Shown here: in pieces, positions 43,877 to 53,540 of the stretch
Layout: each line of letters opens with the position of its first letter
Position numbering within the stretch: position 1 is the stretch's first letter
NCBI RefSeq assembly: GCF_000701345.1
Contig: NZ_JNIJ01000034.1
Span: 17,408 to 81,407, forward strand
Source of the DNA: Bradyrhizobium sp. URHD0069
Lineage (GTDB): Bacteria; Pseudomonadota; Alphaproteobacteria; Rhizobiales; Xanthobacteraceae
Length of the DNA: 64,000 nt
Reading direction: 5' to 3'
The notes under the pieces: model-generated
What the model was told of the DNA's origin: nothing
The model's database searches: none
What the model saw: the letters and a program-made list of their open reading frames with translations, nothing else
Program-made: the position numbers and the translations under genes

Positions 43877-44383
43877 ATGATTCACGTCTGCTCGCTCGCC
43901 GCACTTCCCGACACCGTCAAGGCCACCGGCGCCAGCCATATCCTCACCGTGATGGCCAACGTCAATCAGGTGCAACGGCCGGAATCGGTTCTGGAAGCCA
44001 ATCATCTGAGGGTGCAGATGGACGACATCATCGAACAGATGGACGGCTTTGTCGCGCCCTCGGACTCGCATATCGAGCAGGTCCTGAACTTCGTGCGCGG
44101 CTGGGACCGCGGCGCGCCGCTGGTCGTCCACTGCTATGCCGGTATCAGCCGCTCGACCGCCAGCGCCTTTGCGGCCGCCTGTTTGCTCAATCCGCATCGC
44201 GACGAAATTTCGATCGCGCGGCAAATTCGTGCCGCCTCCCCGATCGCGTCGCCGAACCGGCTGATCGTCAGCCTGGCGGACAAGGCGCTGCAGCGCGAGG
44301 GGCGGATGTTGCGCGCGCTCGACGAAATGGGTCCGGGCACCATGATGGTCGAAGGCCGGCCGTTCCGCATCGATCTCGACTGA
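43877..44383 (+). CDS. Dual-specificity/tyrosine phosphatase-like protein
   Basis: The 168-residue protein carries the protein-tyrosine-phosphatase signature: HCYAGISRSTASAFAA gives the CX5R loop, and a preceding DDIIEQMDGFVAPS supplies the general-acid region. It begins IHVCSLAALPDTVKATGAS. It should be a cytosolic cysteine phosphatase; substrates in alphaproteobacteria are not well defined. The next gene, nadQ, starts 19 bases downstream on the same strand. Confidence 0.88.
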   Translation: MIHVCSLAALPDTVKATGASHILTVMANVNQVQRPESVLEANHLRVQMDDIIEQMDGFVAPSDSHIEQVLNFVRGWDRGAPLVVHCYAGISRSTASAFAAACLLNPHRDEISIARQIRAASPIASPNRLIVSLADKALQREGRMLRALDEMGPGTMMVEGRPFRIDLD

Positions 44384-44402
44384 TGCCCTCGAACGACGCC
44401 AG

Positions 44403-45380
44403 ATGAGCGAAAAGCTTCTGACGCCGATCGAAATCGGCTTGACCGCCGCGATCGTCGCGATCGAAGCCAACGAACCGCTCATCCTCACAGCATCCGGCAG
44501 CGACCGCGACAAGCTGGCCGGGCTTCCGTTCGGCCCGTTCGATGCGGTCTCGCACCGAACCTTCGAGATCGGCTTGCGCGCCTGGGTGGAAGAACAGGCG
44601 GGACTGCGGCTAGGCTATGTCGAGCAGCTCTATACGTTCGGCGATCGCGGGCGCCACACCCGGGCCGGCGACACCGACGCCCATGTTGCCTCGATCGGCT
44701 ACCTGGCGCTGACCCGCGCCGCCGATAATGCCTCGCGGGCGCCGGGCGCGACCTTTGAGCCCTGGTATCGGTTTTTCCCGTGGGAAGACTGGCGGACAGC
44801 GCGGCCGGAGACCATCGAGCGCGACATCGTTCCCGAGCTCACGCGCTGGGCTGCCGAGAGCGAGCAACCGGAGACGACGCGCGCGCTCAGCCGCAAGGAT
44901 CGCGTGCGGCTGTATTTCGGCACCGAGGGCGCGCATTGGGACGAGGAGCGCGTGCTCGATCGCTACGAGTTGCTCTATGAAGCAGGGTTGATCGAAGAGG
45001 CGCGACGGGACGGACGGCCTGCGGCATTGGCGCGCAAGTCGACTCCCAGCCTCGGCATATCGATGCGCTTCGATCACCGGCGAATCCTGGCCACCGCGAT
45101 CGCGCGGCTGCGTGCCAAATTGAAATATCGACCGGTCGTATTTGAACTTTTACCGCCCGAATTCACACTCACTGAACTGCAACGGACGGTGGAAGCGATC
45201 TCGGGGCGGCATTTGCACAAGCAGAATTTCCGCCGGCTGGTGGAAGCCGGCGCCCTGGTTGAACCCACCGGCGTGATGTCGACACAGACCGGCGGCCGGC
45301 CCGCCGCGCTGTTTCGCTTCCGCCGCGAGGTGCTGCAGGAGCGGCCGGCGCCGGGCCTGCGCGTACGCGGGCGGCGCTGA
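44403..45380 (+). CDS. nadQ: NAD biosynthesis transcriptional regulator NadQ (COG4111)
   Basis: This 325-residue protein matches the alphaproteobacterial NAD regulator group, made of a Nudix-like sensor (about 1-200) and a C-terminal winged-helix domain (about 225-310: FTLTELQRTVEAISGRHL, then KQNFRRLVEAGALVEPTG). The Nudix box is degenerate (GLRAWVEEQAGL in place of GX5EX7REUXEE), so it likely senses a nucleotide instead of hydrolysing it. From memory, NadQ controls nadABC in Rhizobiales, and those genes occur 8.5 kb to the right here with an inverted repeat before nadA. The gene may be co-transcribed with the phosphatase upstream. Confidence 0.88.
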   Translation: MSEKLLTPIEIGLTAAIVAIEANEPLILTASGSDRDKLAGLPFGPFDAVSHRTFEIGLRAWVEEQAGLRLGYVEQLYTFGDRGRHTRAGDTDAHVASIGYLALTRAADNASRAPGATFEPWYRFFPWEDWRTARPETIERDIVPELTRWAAESEQPETTRALSRKDRVRLYFGTEGAHWDEERVLDRYELLYEAGLIEEARRDGRPAALARKSTPSLGISMRFDHRRILATAIARLRAKLKYRPVVFELLPPEFTLTELQRTVEAISGRHLHKQNFRRLVEAGALVEPTGVMSTQTGGRPAALFRFRREVLQERPAPGLRVRGRR

Positions 45381-45621
45381 AGATTTGACGCGGTAAGCCC
45401 TGACGCCGGGCCGCAGGCAGCCGCCGCCCGTGCCTGTCGCCCAGCCAGGAGCGTAGACCTTTCTGATCGGCCCAGACATTTTCTGAACACAGTTTAAAAT
45501 TCAAAGATGATGCTGCTGCCTTTCCGATAGACCATGGCTCTATCATCTGAAATTTCGATCGCCCCGGCACGACAATTGGCGCCTGAGACATTGCACATGG
45601 CGCATGCACGGAGACATCACT

Positions 45622-46143
45622 ATGAGAACGCTCGCTCGGATAACGTGCGCAGCTATTGTCTGCGTACTGCTTGGCGTTGATGCTGCGCCGGCCCAGCAGG
45701 CTACAATGGGGTGCACTTCGGAGCATCCGCCGAACGCGGCGCAAACCCTGCGCTGCCGCGGTAGCGTCACCATCATTGCCGAGGACGGCGCCAGGTTCAC
45801 GTTGCAAGATCGCGACAACAATGGCGACGTCGATTCCGTCGATCTTCAAAGCAAGGCCTTGCTGGTCGATGCCCCCAAACAGCGGGGTAAAAATCGCTTC
45901 GAGGTCAAGACGCCACAAGCCATCGCCGCCGTGCGCGGCACGAAATGGGCGGTAGACGCCCAGCAAACAAGGACGTCGGTGCTGGTCCTGCGAGGCCAAG
46001 TGGCGGTGCGCAGACCCGCCGCTGCCGGCCAGGTGGTTCTTGGCCCGGGCCAAGGTGTCGACGTCGACGAGGCCGGTCCCCTGGTCGTCAAGCGCTGGCC
46101 GCAGGCGCGCGTTACTGCATTGCTGGCACGTCTCGGGCAATGA
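45622..46143 (+). CDS. FecR-domain exported protein
   Basis: The 173-residue product has a signal peptide (residues 1-24) and a FecR-like periplasmic domain: KNRFEVKTPQAIAAVRGTKW, VLVLRGQVAVRRP and VVLGPGQGVDVDE are typical of FecR beta repeats. It starts at the ATG at 45622 rather than 45604. It is followed after 22 bases by a CHASE2-type cyclase, a pairing often seen in rhizobia, suggesting the FecR protein helps sense an extracytoplasmic ligand for the cyclase (inference). Confidence 0.85.
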   Translation: MRTLARITCAAIVCVLLGVDAAPAQQATMGCTSEHPPNAAQTLRCRGSVTIIAEDGARFTLQDRDNNGDVDSVDLQSKALLVDAPKQRGKNRFEVKTPQAIAAVRGTKWAVDAQQTRTSVLVLRGQVAVRRPAAAGQVVLGPGQGVDVDEAGPLVVKRWPQARVTALLARLGQ

Positions 46144-46165
46144 CCGTCCTGGGCAATGATCGTCG

Positions 46166-48022
46166 GTGACCGGCCGGAGCTTCCAGACACTGGTTGCGCT
46201 CGTCCTGTCGGCTTGCTGGGCATTGGCTCTGGGATTCGTTCACTGGAAAGGCGACGTTCCATTTCTTGACCGCACCGAGGGCGCGCTGACTGATCTGCGC
46301 ATGATCGCGCGCGGGGAAAGAGCCGCGCCGGACCTGGTCACCATCGTGGCTATCGACGATGTCACGGCGGGGAAGAAAGGCGGCTATCCGCTGCCGCGCG
46401 CCGATCTCGCCGCAATCGTCGATGCGATTGCGCGGTTCGAACCCCGCGTCATCGCGGTCGATTTGCTGCTGCTCGATCACGGGAACGGCCGCGGCGACGC
46501 AGCCCTGGCGCAGGTATTCGACAAACGCCCAACCGCTATCGCCGCGGCCGCAGTCTTTCCCGAAGCAAAACAATTGATCGCTACGGAGGAAGGTGGCCCC
46601 GTCGCGGGCCTGCCACGGGCTGAGCGATTCCTGCTTCCCTTGAAGGAATTCGCCGATCATGCCGCGGTCGGCGTGGTGAATTTAACCACGGACAAATCCG
46701 GGACACCGCGCGGCGCTCCGATGCTGTTCAGAACCGACGACAAGATTGAATTGTCGTTCCCGCTGCGCGTCGCTGCACTGGCGACCGGTAGCGAGCCAAC
46801 CATCGAAGCGGACAGCATGATGCTGGCGGGACGACATATCCCGATGGATATCGGTCATGTTCTGCCGCTGATATTCTATGGCCGCCATGGCACGATCCGG
46901 ACAATCAGCGCGTCTTCCCTATTGGATGGCGAGGTCGCAGCAGAAGCCGTTCGAAACCGGATCGTCGTGATCGGAGCGACAGTCACCGGCAGCGGTGACG
47001 TTTTCTCCACGCCGTTTGATCCGGTGATGCCGGGCGTGGAGATCATTGCCACGGCCATTGCTCATTTGATGACCGGGGACGGAATTTTGCGTAACCGGTT
47101 GACGCGCGCCGCCGATGCGATCATTGCGATCGCATTGACGTTATTGCTCGTGGGTTTACTGGCATGGCAGCGCAGCGCCGTCGGCCTGTTCTCGATTTTA
47201 GCCGCGCTTCTAATCTGGATGGCTGCCAACTTCGCGGCATTTTCGCACGGCATCTGGTCAAGCGCGGCCCTGCCGGTCGCCGCAGCCGCCCCTCCGGCTA
47301 TTCTATTCGGGGCAGTGCAACTTTGGCTGAACCGGCGGCGGGCGCAGTATTTCGCCAAGAAGAGCGAATTGCTGCAGCAGTTTCAGGCGCCGGCGCTTCG
47401 CAAATGGCTGACCAAGAACCCCGAATTTCTCCTTGAGCCGGTCCATCAGGATGCGGCGATCATCTTTATCGACTTGTCCGGGTTTACTTCGCTCAGCGAA
47501 ACACTTGGATTGGACACGGGGCTGCAGTTGCTGAAGGACTTTCACGCCCTTGTTGATCGCGAGGTAGTGGCGCGCGGCGGGGTCATCACCAGCTTTCTGG
47601 GTGATGGCGCCATGATTCTGTTTGGCCTGCCGGAGAGCTCCGTGGACGATGCCCGCAACGCCGCGCTTTGCTGCGTGGATCTCTGCAACCGCGCCGAGCG
47701 ATGGATCGAATCCCTCCCGCCATCGATCGCCTCACGAACCGGTTTCAAGGTGGGCGCCCACTTCGGTCCCATTATCGCTTCCCGCCTCGGCGGCGGCAGC
47801 TACCAGCACATCACCGCGACCGGTGACAGCGTGAACGTGGCCAGCCGCTTGATGGAAGTCGCAGCGGAGCAACGCGCGGCACTGGCCGTGAGCGATGATC
47901 TGCTTCGTCAGGCTGGCCCGGAATGCGCGTTGTTCGAGCTGGGAGTTCTCACCGGGCCCAGGGAAACGCGGATCAGGGGGCGGTCGCGTGCGCTCTCTGT
48001 CTGGCTTTGGCGGAACGATTGA
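46166..48022 (+). CDS. CHASE2-domain adenylate/guanylate cyclase
   Basis: This 618-residue membrane protein has an N-terminal membrane segment (about 9-28), a periplasmic CHASE2 sensor (about 35-300: FLDRTEGALTDLRM, VTIVAIDDVTAG), about three membrane helices (305-385) and a C-terminal class III cyclase domain (about 425-600). Metal aspartates lie in AAIIFIDLSGFTSLSETL and ITSFLGDGAMILFGLP; HITATGDSVNVASRLMEVA is the transition-state region. The start is GTG at 46166. It should convert an external signal into cAMP or cGMP, with the FecR protein as likely partner. Confidence 0.92.
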   Translation: MTGRSFQTLVALVLSACWALALGFVHWKGDVPFLDRTEGALTDLRMIARGERAAPDLVTIVAIDDVTAGKKGGYPLPRADLAAIVDAIARFEPRVIAVDLLLLDHGNGRGDAALAQVFDKRPTAIAAAAVFPEAKQLIATEEGGPVAGLPRAERFLLPLKEFADHAAVGVVNLTTDKSGTPRGAPMLFRTDDKIELSFPLRVAALATGSEPTIEADSMMLAGRHIPMDIGHVLPLIFYGRHGTIRTISASSLLDGEVAAEAVRNRIVVIGATVTGSGDVFSTPFDPVMPGVEIIATAIAHLMTGDGILRNRLTRAADAIIAIALTLLLVGLLAWQRSAVGLFSILAALLIWMAANFAAFSHGIWSSAALPVAAAAPPAILFGAVQLWLNRRRAQYFAKKSELLQQFQAPALRKWLTKNPEFLLEPVHQDAAIIFIDLSGFTSLSETLGLDTGLQLLKDFHALVDREVVARGGVITSFLGDGAMILFGLPESSVDDARNAALCCVDLCNRAERWIESLPPSIASRTGFKVGAHFGPIIASRLGGGSYQHITATGDSVNVASRLMEVAAEQRAALAVSDDLLRQAGPECALFELGVLTGPRETRIRGRSRALSVWLWRND

Positions 48023-48106
48023 CGTGGTCTCGATCAATCCGACCTGATGCGGCAGTGATCAGGCCGAATAGGGTCACGGCAGCTCGGCTGCAACACGCGC
48101 GCCCGA

Positions 48107-50079
48107 TCAAGCGGCGCGTACCGAATTGAGGAATTTGTCGACCTCAAGCTTCAGGCGGTTGCTGTCGCCGGATAGCGACTGCGCCGCCGAGAGAACCTGC
48201 GCGGAGGCTGATCCGGTCTCATTGGCGCCGCGCTGCATGTCGGTGATGTTGGATGAAACCTGCTGGGTGCCGTGCGCCGCGTGCTGGACGTTGCGAGAAA
48301 TCTCCTGGGTCGCCGCGCCCTGCTCTTCCACCGCAGCAGCGATGGTCGAGGATACCTCCGACAGCTTTTCGATGGTGCCGCTGATCTCCTTTATTGCGCC
48401 CACCGACTCCTGGGTCGCCGACTGGATGCTGCTGATTTGCTGGCCGATCTCGTCGGTCGCCTTGGCGGTCTGCTCGGCCAGCGCCTTCACCTCAGACGCC
48501 ACGACGGCGAAGCCGCGGCCGGCCTCGCCTGCACGCGCCGCCTCGATGGTGGCATTCAAGGCCAGCAGATTGGTCTGTCCGGCGATGGAGTTGATGAGTT
48601 CGACGACGTCACTAATGCGGGCAGCCGCCTTCGACAGTTCGCTAACGCGATCATTGGTCCTGCGCGCCTGATCGACGGCCTCGTTGGCCATCCGCGCGGA
48701 TTCCTGTACCTGACGGCTGATCTCGTTGACGGACGAGGCCATTTCCTCGGTCGCGGAGGCCACCGACTGCACATTGCTGGCGGCTTCCTCGGAAGCTGCT
48801 GCGACCGTCGTGGTGAGCCCTTGGGCACGCTCCGCGGTCGAGGTGAGCGTGCTGGCGGAGGCTTCCAGCTCGCTCGAGGCGCACGACACGGTTTCGACAA
48901 TTTTTCCGACGGCGCCTTCAAACTCATCTGCGAGCTTGATCATGTCCGCCTTGCGCTGCTGGGCGGCGATCTGATCCTGCTTGATCTTGGCTTCGGCTTC
49001 GTTGCGCGCCTTTTGTTCCGCATTGACTTTGAAGGCTTCGACCGCTTGCGCGATCTTGCCGATCTCATCCGCGCGGCCAAGTCCGGGCAGAACAACCGCG
49101 AAGTTGCCCTTTGCAAGATCGACCATGGCGGCCGTCAGCGCAGACAGTGGTTTGGAAATCGATCTGCCGATGAAAAATCCCGCTCCCAACACGGCGAATG
49201 CGATCAATAGAATGGAGATTCCCATTCGCCGCTGAATATTATCGTGCACTGTTGCGCTCGACCGCTCGGCCTCGGCTCTCATTGCGTCAACCGCCTTCGA
49301 TACGGTCTCAATGGCCGGTTCGACTGCCGAGAACGACCCTGACGTTGCCTTTAGCTCGCCGGCAAGCTTCAGCGCAGTTTCCATCCAGACAAAAAATTCG
49401 CGTTGATAGTCGGCAAGCTTTTGCTTGAGCTCGGTCTTTGCAGCTTCCGGAATGTTCGCGTTCTCGATCCCGATGGTAAATTCGGAAGCTCGCTTTTTCA
49501 TGTCGTCGCCGTATTTAGCGTCACGTCGCAGCATGAAATCCTTTTCGTGACGACGCATCATCAGCATGGTGATCATAAGGGCCGACTCATTCAGTTGACC
49601 GACCCGCGACTCGATGTCGTGAACGGATGTACGCAGGCGACCCTCAAGGCCCGATTTCTCGTCCAAGCCAAGCTGCCGTTTCAGTTCGACGACCGTGACA
49701 AAATGCGCCTGATATTGCTTAGCGAGGTACGCATAGCTTCGATCTGACGAGCAAGATCAGACCTGCCGGCCGCAATGGCTTTGCCGTGAAGCATGTCGAT
49801 ATCGGCAGCGACAGATTTGGCGATATCGATCTGGCTGTCGGCCTTCTTAGAATCATTGCGGAGCAGAAAGTCCTTTTCGGCCCGGCGGCCCTCCAGCAAT
49901 TTGATCTCGATCTTGCTGCTCAACGCGGAAATCGTATGCGCGTTTTCCGACGCATCTCTGTATACGGCCATCGCGGATTCGCCGTACACGTGCATGCCGC
50001 CGACCAGGATGACCCCGGCGATGCCAACGATGCCGATCGCCACTATTTTGTGCGTGAGTCGGAAAGTAAAACCGCGCAT
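48107..50079 (-). pseudogene. Methyl-accepting chemotaxis protein with a frameshift
   Basis: The two halves of one chemoreceptor lie in different frames. The upstream part starts at 50079 (MRGFTFRLTHKIVAIGIVG, a membrane segment and a helical sensor) and ends in a stop at 49681. The downstream part continues YLAKQYQAHFVTVVELKRQL in another frame, then a second membrane segment, HAMP and a full signalling domain (GRGFAVVASEVKALAEQTAK). The frames join cleanly if one base is restored near 49727-49734. The intact protein would have about 657 residues. The product is probably inactive, unless the shift is a sequencing error or a programmed event. AGGAAAC precedes the ATG. Confidence 0.85.
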
Positions 50080-50559
50080 GAGTGTTTCCTGGTGAGTCAG
50101 GTTGAGGAAGGGGCGTCCTATCGAACCGCGTCGAAACCACAGCGACGAACACCACCACCAGCGAAGTTCACGTTTGAGTTGGATGAGGAGAGCGCGCTCC
50201 TCGAACAATGCCGCCCACGGTGTTTAATTACCGTTAATTTTCGCACGTAGTACGTGCGGCATACGTGCACACAACCATACGGAGCCAGGTCCTGATGGAA
50301 GCGAAGATTTCCGAACTAGCCGCCGCATACGCCGGCGCAATGGTATCGCCCAACCCAGCGCCTCCGCCACGAGGCGGAGTTCATCCACGCTTGCGGAATA
50401 CGTGCGGCCTGTCGAACTTCGACAAATTGCATCGCGACCAGCCACCGAGACATGAAGTTGTCGCCCCGTGTGACTACGCGATAACGATGCGGCACTCGCC
50501 GTCAGCTTCTCAAATGAGCGTGGTTGAGTGCGCGGCGCCTAGTCAGCGCCGGAGCCCGA
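50080..50559. other. Intergenic region with GCACGTA palindrome
   Basis: These 480 bases carry no convincing gene; a minus-strand frame of about 73 codons (50224-50445) lacks a good start or signature. A perfect GCACGTA-G-TACGTGC palindrome occurs at 50243-50257, and TACGTGCGGC recurs at 50399-50408. It is probably promoter DNA of the chemoreceptor gene. Confidence 0.45.
50243..50257. promoter_or_regulatory. Perfect 15-bp palindrome, possible operator
   Basis: GCACGTA and TACGTGC flank a single G. A further half-site, TACGTGC, lies at 50261-50267. It is about 165 bases upstream of the chemoreceptor start, and a similar TACGTGCGGC sequence recurs at 50399. A regulator dimer is a likely ligand; which one is unknown. 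Confidence 0.4.
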
Positions 50560-51150
50560 TCAGTCGGTCGAGCGGCGCAATTCGGGTGCGCCTTCCGATT
50601 TCGCCGGCTGGGATCTTGTCCCGGACCAGACCGGCTCGATCCTGGCGCTCTCGACCGCGGGGGTTTCGACCCGCGCGGAGACTTCTGTGTGGGTTGCGTC
50701 GGTCGAACGGGCCGGACGCAGCGAACGCGGCCGTCCCACCGCGCGTGCCATCAGCATCTGCGCTGCGCCTTGGTGACGGAAATCGCAATAGGCGAAGCCC
50801 ATGCCGGAGACCGATCCGCGGAAGTTGCGCTCGTCTTTCTTATCGAGATTGAAGCACGGCTCGAACGGAATTCCCTTGATCGAGGCACAGACGGCCTGGC
50901 CGCGGACCTGAAGCGTATTGCCGGGCAACCGCATGCGGCGCACCGGACCGGAGCCGGCAAATTGCACCGCTCCTGCCGCGCCACCATCATCCAGCACCCG
51001 GCCTGCGCCGCGCGTGCCGTCGAAGCAGGTGAATGCGAATACCTTGCCGGCTACGAACTTGCGGGCCTCATCGGCATTCATCTGTCCTGCGAGGGCGGGC
51101 GCGATCACCGCACCGGCCGCGATGGTTCCCAACATGAAACGCGCAAGCAT
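50560..51150 (-). CDS. Hypothetical exported protein
   Basis: The 196-residue product has a signal peptide (LARFMLGTIAAGAVIAPALAG) and a mature domain with NADEARKFVAGKVFAFTCFD, GTLQVRGQAVCASIKGIPF-like NTLQVRGQAVCASIKGIPF and FEPCFNLDKKDERNFRGSVS, carrying four cysteines that could form two disulfides. The last 60 residues are low-complexity and charged. I think orthologues exist in Bradyrhizobium, but no function is assigned. It stands alone on the minus strand. Confidence 0.7.
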   Translation of the reverse strand: MLARFMLGTIAAGAVIAPALAGQMNADEARKFVAGKVFAFTCFDGTRGAGRVLDDGGAAGAVQFAGSGPVRRMRLPGNTLQVRGQAVCASIKGIPFEPCFNLDKKDERNFRGSVSGMGFAYCDFRHQGAAQMLMARAVGRPRSLRPARSTDATHTEVSARVETPAVESARIEPVWSGTRSQPAKSEGAPELRRSTD

Positions 51151-51265
51151 CCTGCAACTCCGACTTTAACAAAGCGCGGGTAACCGCCTGATGTCCCTTT
51201 ACCCGCTGCTTACCATACCAACCGTGGCAACATTGGAGCAGCTTGGTTGGTAAAGTCTGAACGCG

Positions 51266-52252
51266 TTAGAGAATTTTTACCACGATTCGACCGCGGACCT
51301 GGCCAGCGAGGATCTTGGCACCGGCACCGATGACTTGGTCGAGGCCAATTTCGTGAGTGATTTCAGCAAGTTTTGCCTGATGCAAGTCGGCTGCGAGGCG
51401 ACTCCAGGCAATCTTGCGAACCTCAATCGGGCACATCACGGAATCGATGCCGAGAAGGCACACTCCGCGCAAAATAAACGGCGCCACCGAGGAAGGCAGG
51501 TCCATACCGGCGGCGATGCCGCACGCGGCGATAGCGCCGCCGTATTTCGTCATCGAGAGGATGTTGGCGAGCGTGGTCGAGCCGACGCTGTCGATGCCGC
51601 CCGCCCAGCGCTCCTTCGCCAGCGGCTTGGCCGGCCCCGACAGCTCATTGCGATCGAGGACCTCGGCCGCGCCGAGCCCTTTCAGATAGCTCGCCTCCGA
51701 CATGCGGCCGGTCGAGGCGATAACGTGATAGCCGAGCTTCGAGAGCACCGCGGTCGCGACCGAACCGACACCGCCGGCGGCGCCGGTCACGACAATAGGC
51801 CCGTGCTTCGGGGTGAGGCCGTGCTTTTCCAGCGCGAGCACGGACAGCATCGAGGTGAAGCCCGCGGTGCCGATCGCCATCGCGTCGCGGGTCGACATTG
51901 CCGCAGGGACGCGAACCAGCCAGTCGCCCTTGACGCGCGCCTTCTCGGCGTAAGCGCCGAGATGGGTCTCGCCCATGCCCCAGCCGGTGCAGATCACCTT
52001 GTCGCCGGCCTTCCATTGCGGATGGGACGACTGCTCGACGGTGCCCGCGAAATCGACGCCGGCGATCATAGGAAAGCGCCGCACCACCGGCGCCTTGCCG
52101 GTGACGGCGAGGCCGTCCTTGTAGTTCAGTGTCGACCATTCCACCCGCACGGTGACGTCGCCCTCCATCAATTCGGCTTCGTCGAATTGGGTGAGCGCGG
52201 CCGTGGTGCCTTTGTCCGCTTTGTCGATCCTGATTGCCTTGAATGTTCCCAA
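51266..52252 (-). CDS. acuI: Acrylyl-CoA reductase (AcuI/YhdH) family MDR oxidoreductase
   Basis: The 328-residue protein is a zinc-independent MDR quinone-oxidoreductase-like enzyme. NYKDGLAVTGKAPVVRRFP, GVDFAGTVEQSSHPQWKAGD, the NADPH fold motif VVTGAAGGVGSVATAVLSKL and WAGGIDSVGSTTLAN identify the YhdH/AcuI branch, which reduces acryloyl-CoA to propanoyl-CoA with NADPH. The TTG at 52252 is preferred since AAAAGGGAG lies just before it and the product then starts as the family does; the longest frame reaches 52306. An MFS transporter gene ends 37 bases upstream on the same strand, suggesting a small operon. Confidence 0.9.
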   Translation of the reverse strand: MGTFKAIRIDKADKGTTAALTQFDEAELMEGDVTVRVEWSTLNYKDGLAVTGKAPVVRRFPMIAGVDFAGTVEQSSHPQWKAGDKVICTGWGMGETHLGAYAEKARVKGDWLVRVPAAMSTRDAMAIGTAGFTSMLSVLALEKHGLTPKHGPIVVTGAAGGVGSVATAVLSKLGYHVIASTGRMSEASYLKGLGAAEVLDRNELSGPAKPLAKERWAGGIDSVGSTTLANILSMTKYGGAIAACGIAAGMDLPSSVAPFILRGVCLLGIDSVMCPIEVRKIAWSRLAADLHQAKLAEITHEIGLDQVIGAGAKILAGQVRGRIVVKIL

Positions 52253-52289
52253 CGTGAACTCCCTTTTTGCAGTTGGGATGTTTACCGGA

Positions 52290-53540
52290 TCATGCCGGCT
52301 GTGCAAGCGGGCGCGCCACCGGCGCTTCGACGATCGGCAGGTTGATCAGCGCCGACAGCACGCCGAACAGCACCGCAAGCCACCAGATCGGCCCGTAGGA
52401 TCCGAAGCTCTCAAACACGATACCGCCAAGCCAAACGCCAAGGAAGCCGCCGACCTGATGGCTGACGAAGGCAAATCCATACAGCGTCGCAAACCAGCGC
52501 GTACCGAACATCAGCGCCACCAGCGCCGAGGTCGGCGGCACCGTCGAAAGCCAGGTCAGGCCGCTCACGGCGCCGAACGTGATCGCCGAGAATGTCGTGA
52601 TTGGAAACGAGATGAACGCGACGATCGACAGCGCACGGGTGAGATAGATCACCGACAGAATATAGCGCTTCGGAAACACATTCTGCAGCCAGCCGACGCC
52701 CAGCGAACCGATGATGTTGAACAGGCCGATCGCAGCGATCACCCAGCCGCCGGTTTGCGCGGATACGCCGCGATCAGACAGGTAAGCCGGAAGATGCACG
52801 GTGATGAAAGCCAACTGAAACCCACAGGTAAAGAAGCCGAGCACCAGCAGCACATAGGAGCGATGGCCGAATGCTTCCGCCAGCGCCGTCTTGAACGACT
52901 GCTGGTCGGCGGCAGGCACGTGGGCCGACGTCGCCGCTGGCGTGGCGAGCGCGAACGACAGCGGCACGATCAGCAGCATCAGCGCGGCGAACGCCGTCAG
53001 CGCCGCCTGCCAGCCGAAATTGTCGATCATCGCCACGCCGAACGGCGCGAACAGGAATTGCCCCAAAGATCCAGCAGCCGTTCCGGCACCCAGCGCGATG
53101 CCGCGGCGCTCGGGCGGCAACAGCTTGCTGAACGCGGACAGCACCAGATTGAATGAGCAGCCGGACAGGCCGAAGCCGATCAGGACGCCGGCGCCGACAT
53201 TAAGCGAGAGCGGCGTCGCGGCGTAGCGCATCATGAGCAGGCCGCCGGCATAAAGAATGGCGCCGACACACATCACGCGCAGCACGCCGAAGCGGTCGGC
53301 GATCGCGCCGGCTATCGGCTGGCCCAGTCCCCACAACAGGTTTTGAAGGGCAAGCGCAAGGCCGAAGACGTCGCGGCCCCACGCAAGTTCCCGGCCCATC
53401 GGCTGGATGAAGAACCCGAGGCTCGATCGCGGCCCGAAGCTCAACAGAGCGATCGCGCAACCGCAGAGGATGATGACCAGCGGCGTACGCCAGTTGTCGA
53501 TGCCAGGGGCCGGACGAAGCTCGCTTGCGACTGACTTCAT
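52290..53540 (-). CDS. Major facilitator superfamily transporter
   Basis: This 416-residue inner-membrane protein has twelve predicted membrane helices and the MFS loop motif IAGAIADRFGVLRVMCVG after helix 2. The sequence resembles oxalate/formate or monocarboxylate antiporter-like MFS members (SFGPRSSLGFFIQPMGREL), but the substrate is not clear. The ATG at 53540 has GAGGA upstream. It precedes acuI on the same strand, so transport of a small carboxylate for the reductase is possible but inferred. Confidence 0.85.
   Translation of the reverse strand: MKSVASELRPAPGIDNWRTPLVIILCGCAIALLSFGPRSSLGFFIQPMGRELAWGRDVFGLALALQNLLWGLGQPIAGAIADRFGVLRVMCVGAILYAGGLLMMRYAATPLSLNVGAGVLIGFGLSGCSFNLVLSAFSKLLPPERRGIALGAGTAAGSLGQFLFAPFGVAMIDNFGWQAALTAFAALMLLIVPLSFALATPAATSAHVPAADQQSFKTALAEAFGHRSYVLLVLGFFTCGFQLAFITVHLPAYLSDRGVSAQTGGWVIAAIGLFNIIGSLGVGWLQNVFPKRYILSVIYLTRALSIVAFISFPITTFSAITFGAVSGLTWLSTVPPTSALVALMFGTRWFATLYGFAFVSHQVGGFLGVWLGGIVFESFGSYGPIWWLAVLFGVLSALINLPIVEAPVARPLAQPA

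Noticed and set aside
50224..50445. Minus-strand 73-codon frame upstream of the chemoreceptor
   Set aside because: Composition is unlike coding DNA here, with no ribosome site or known family.
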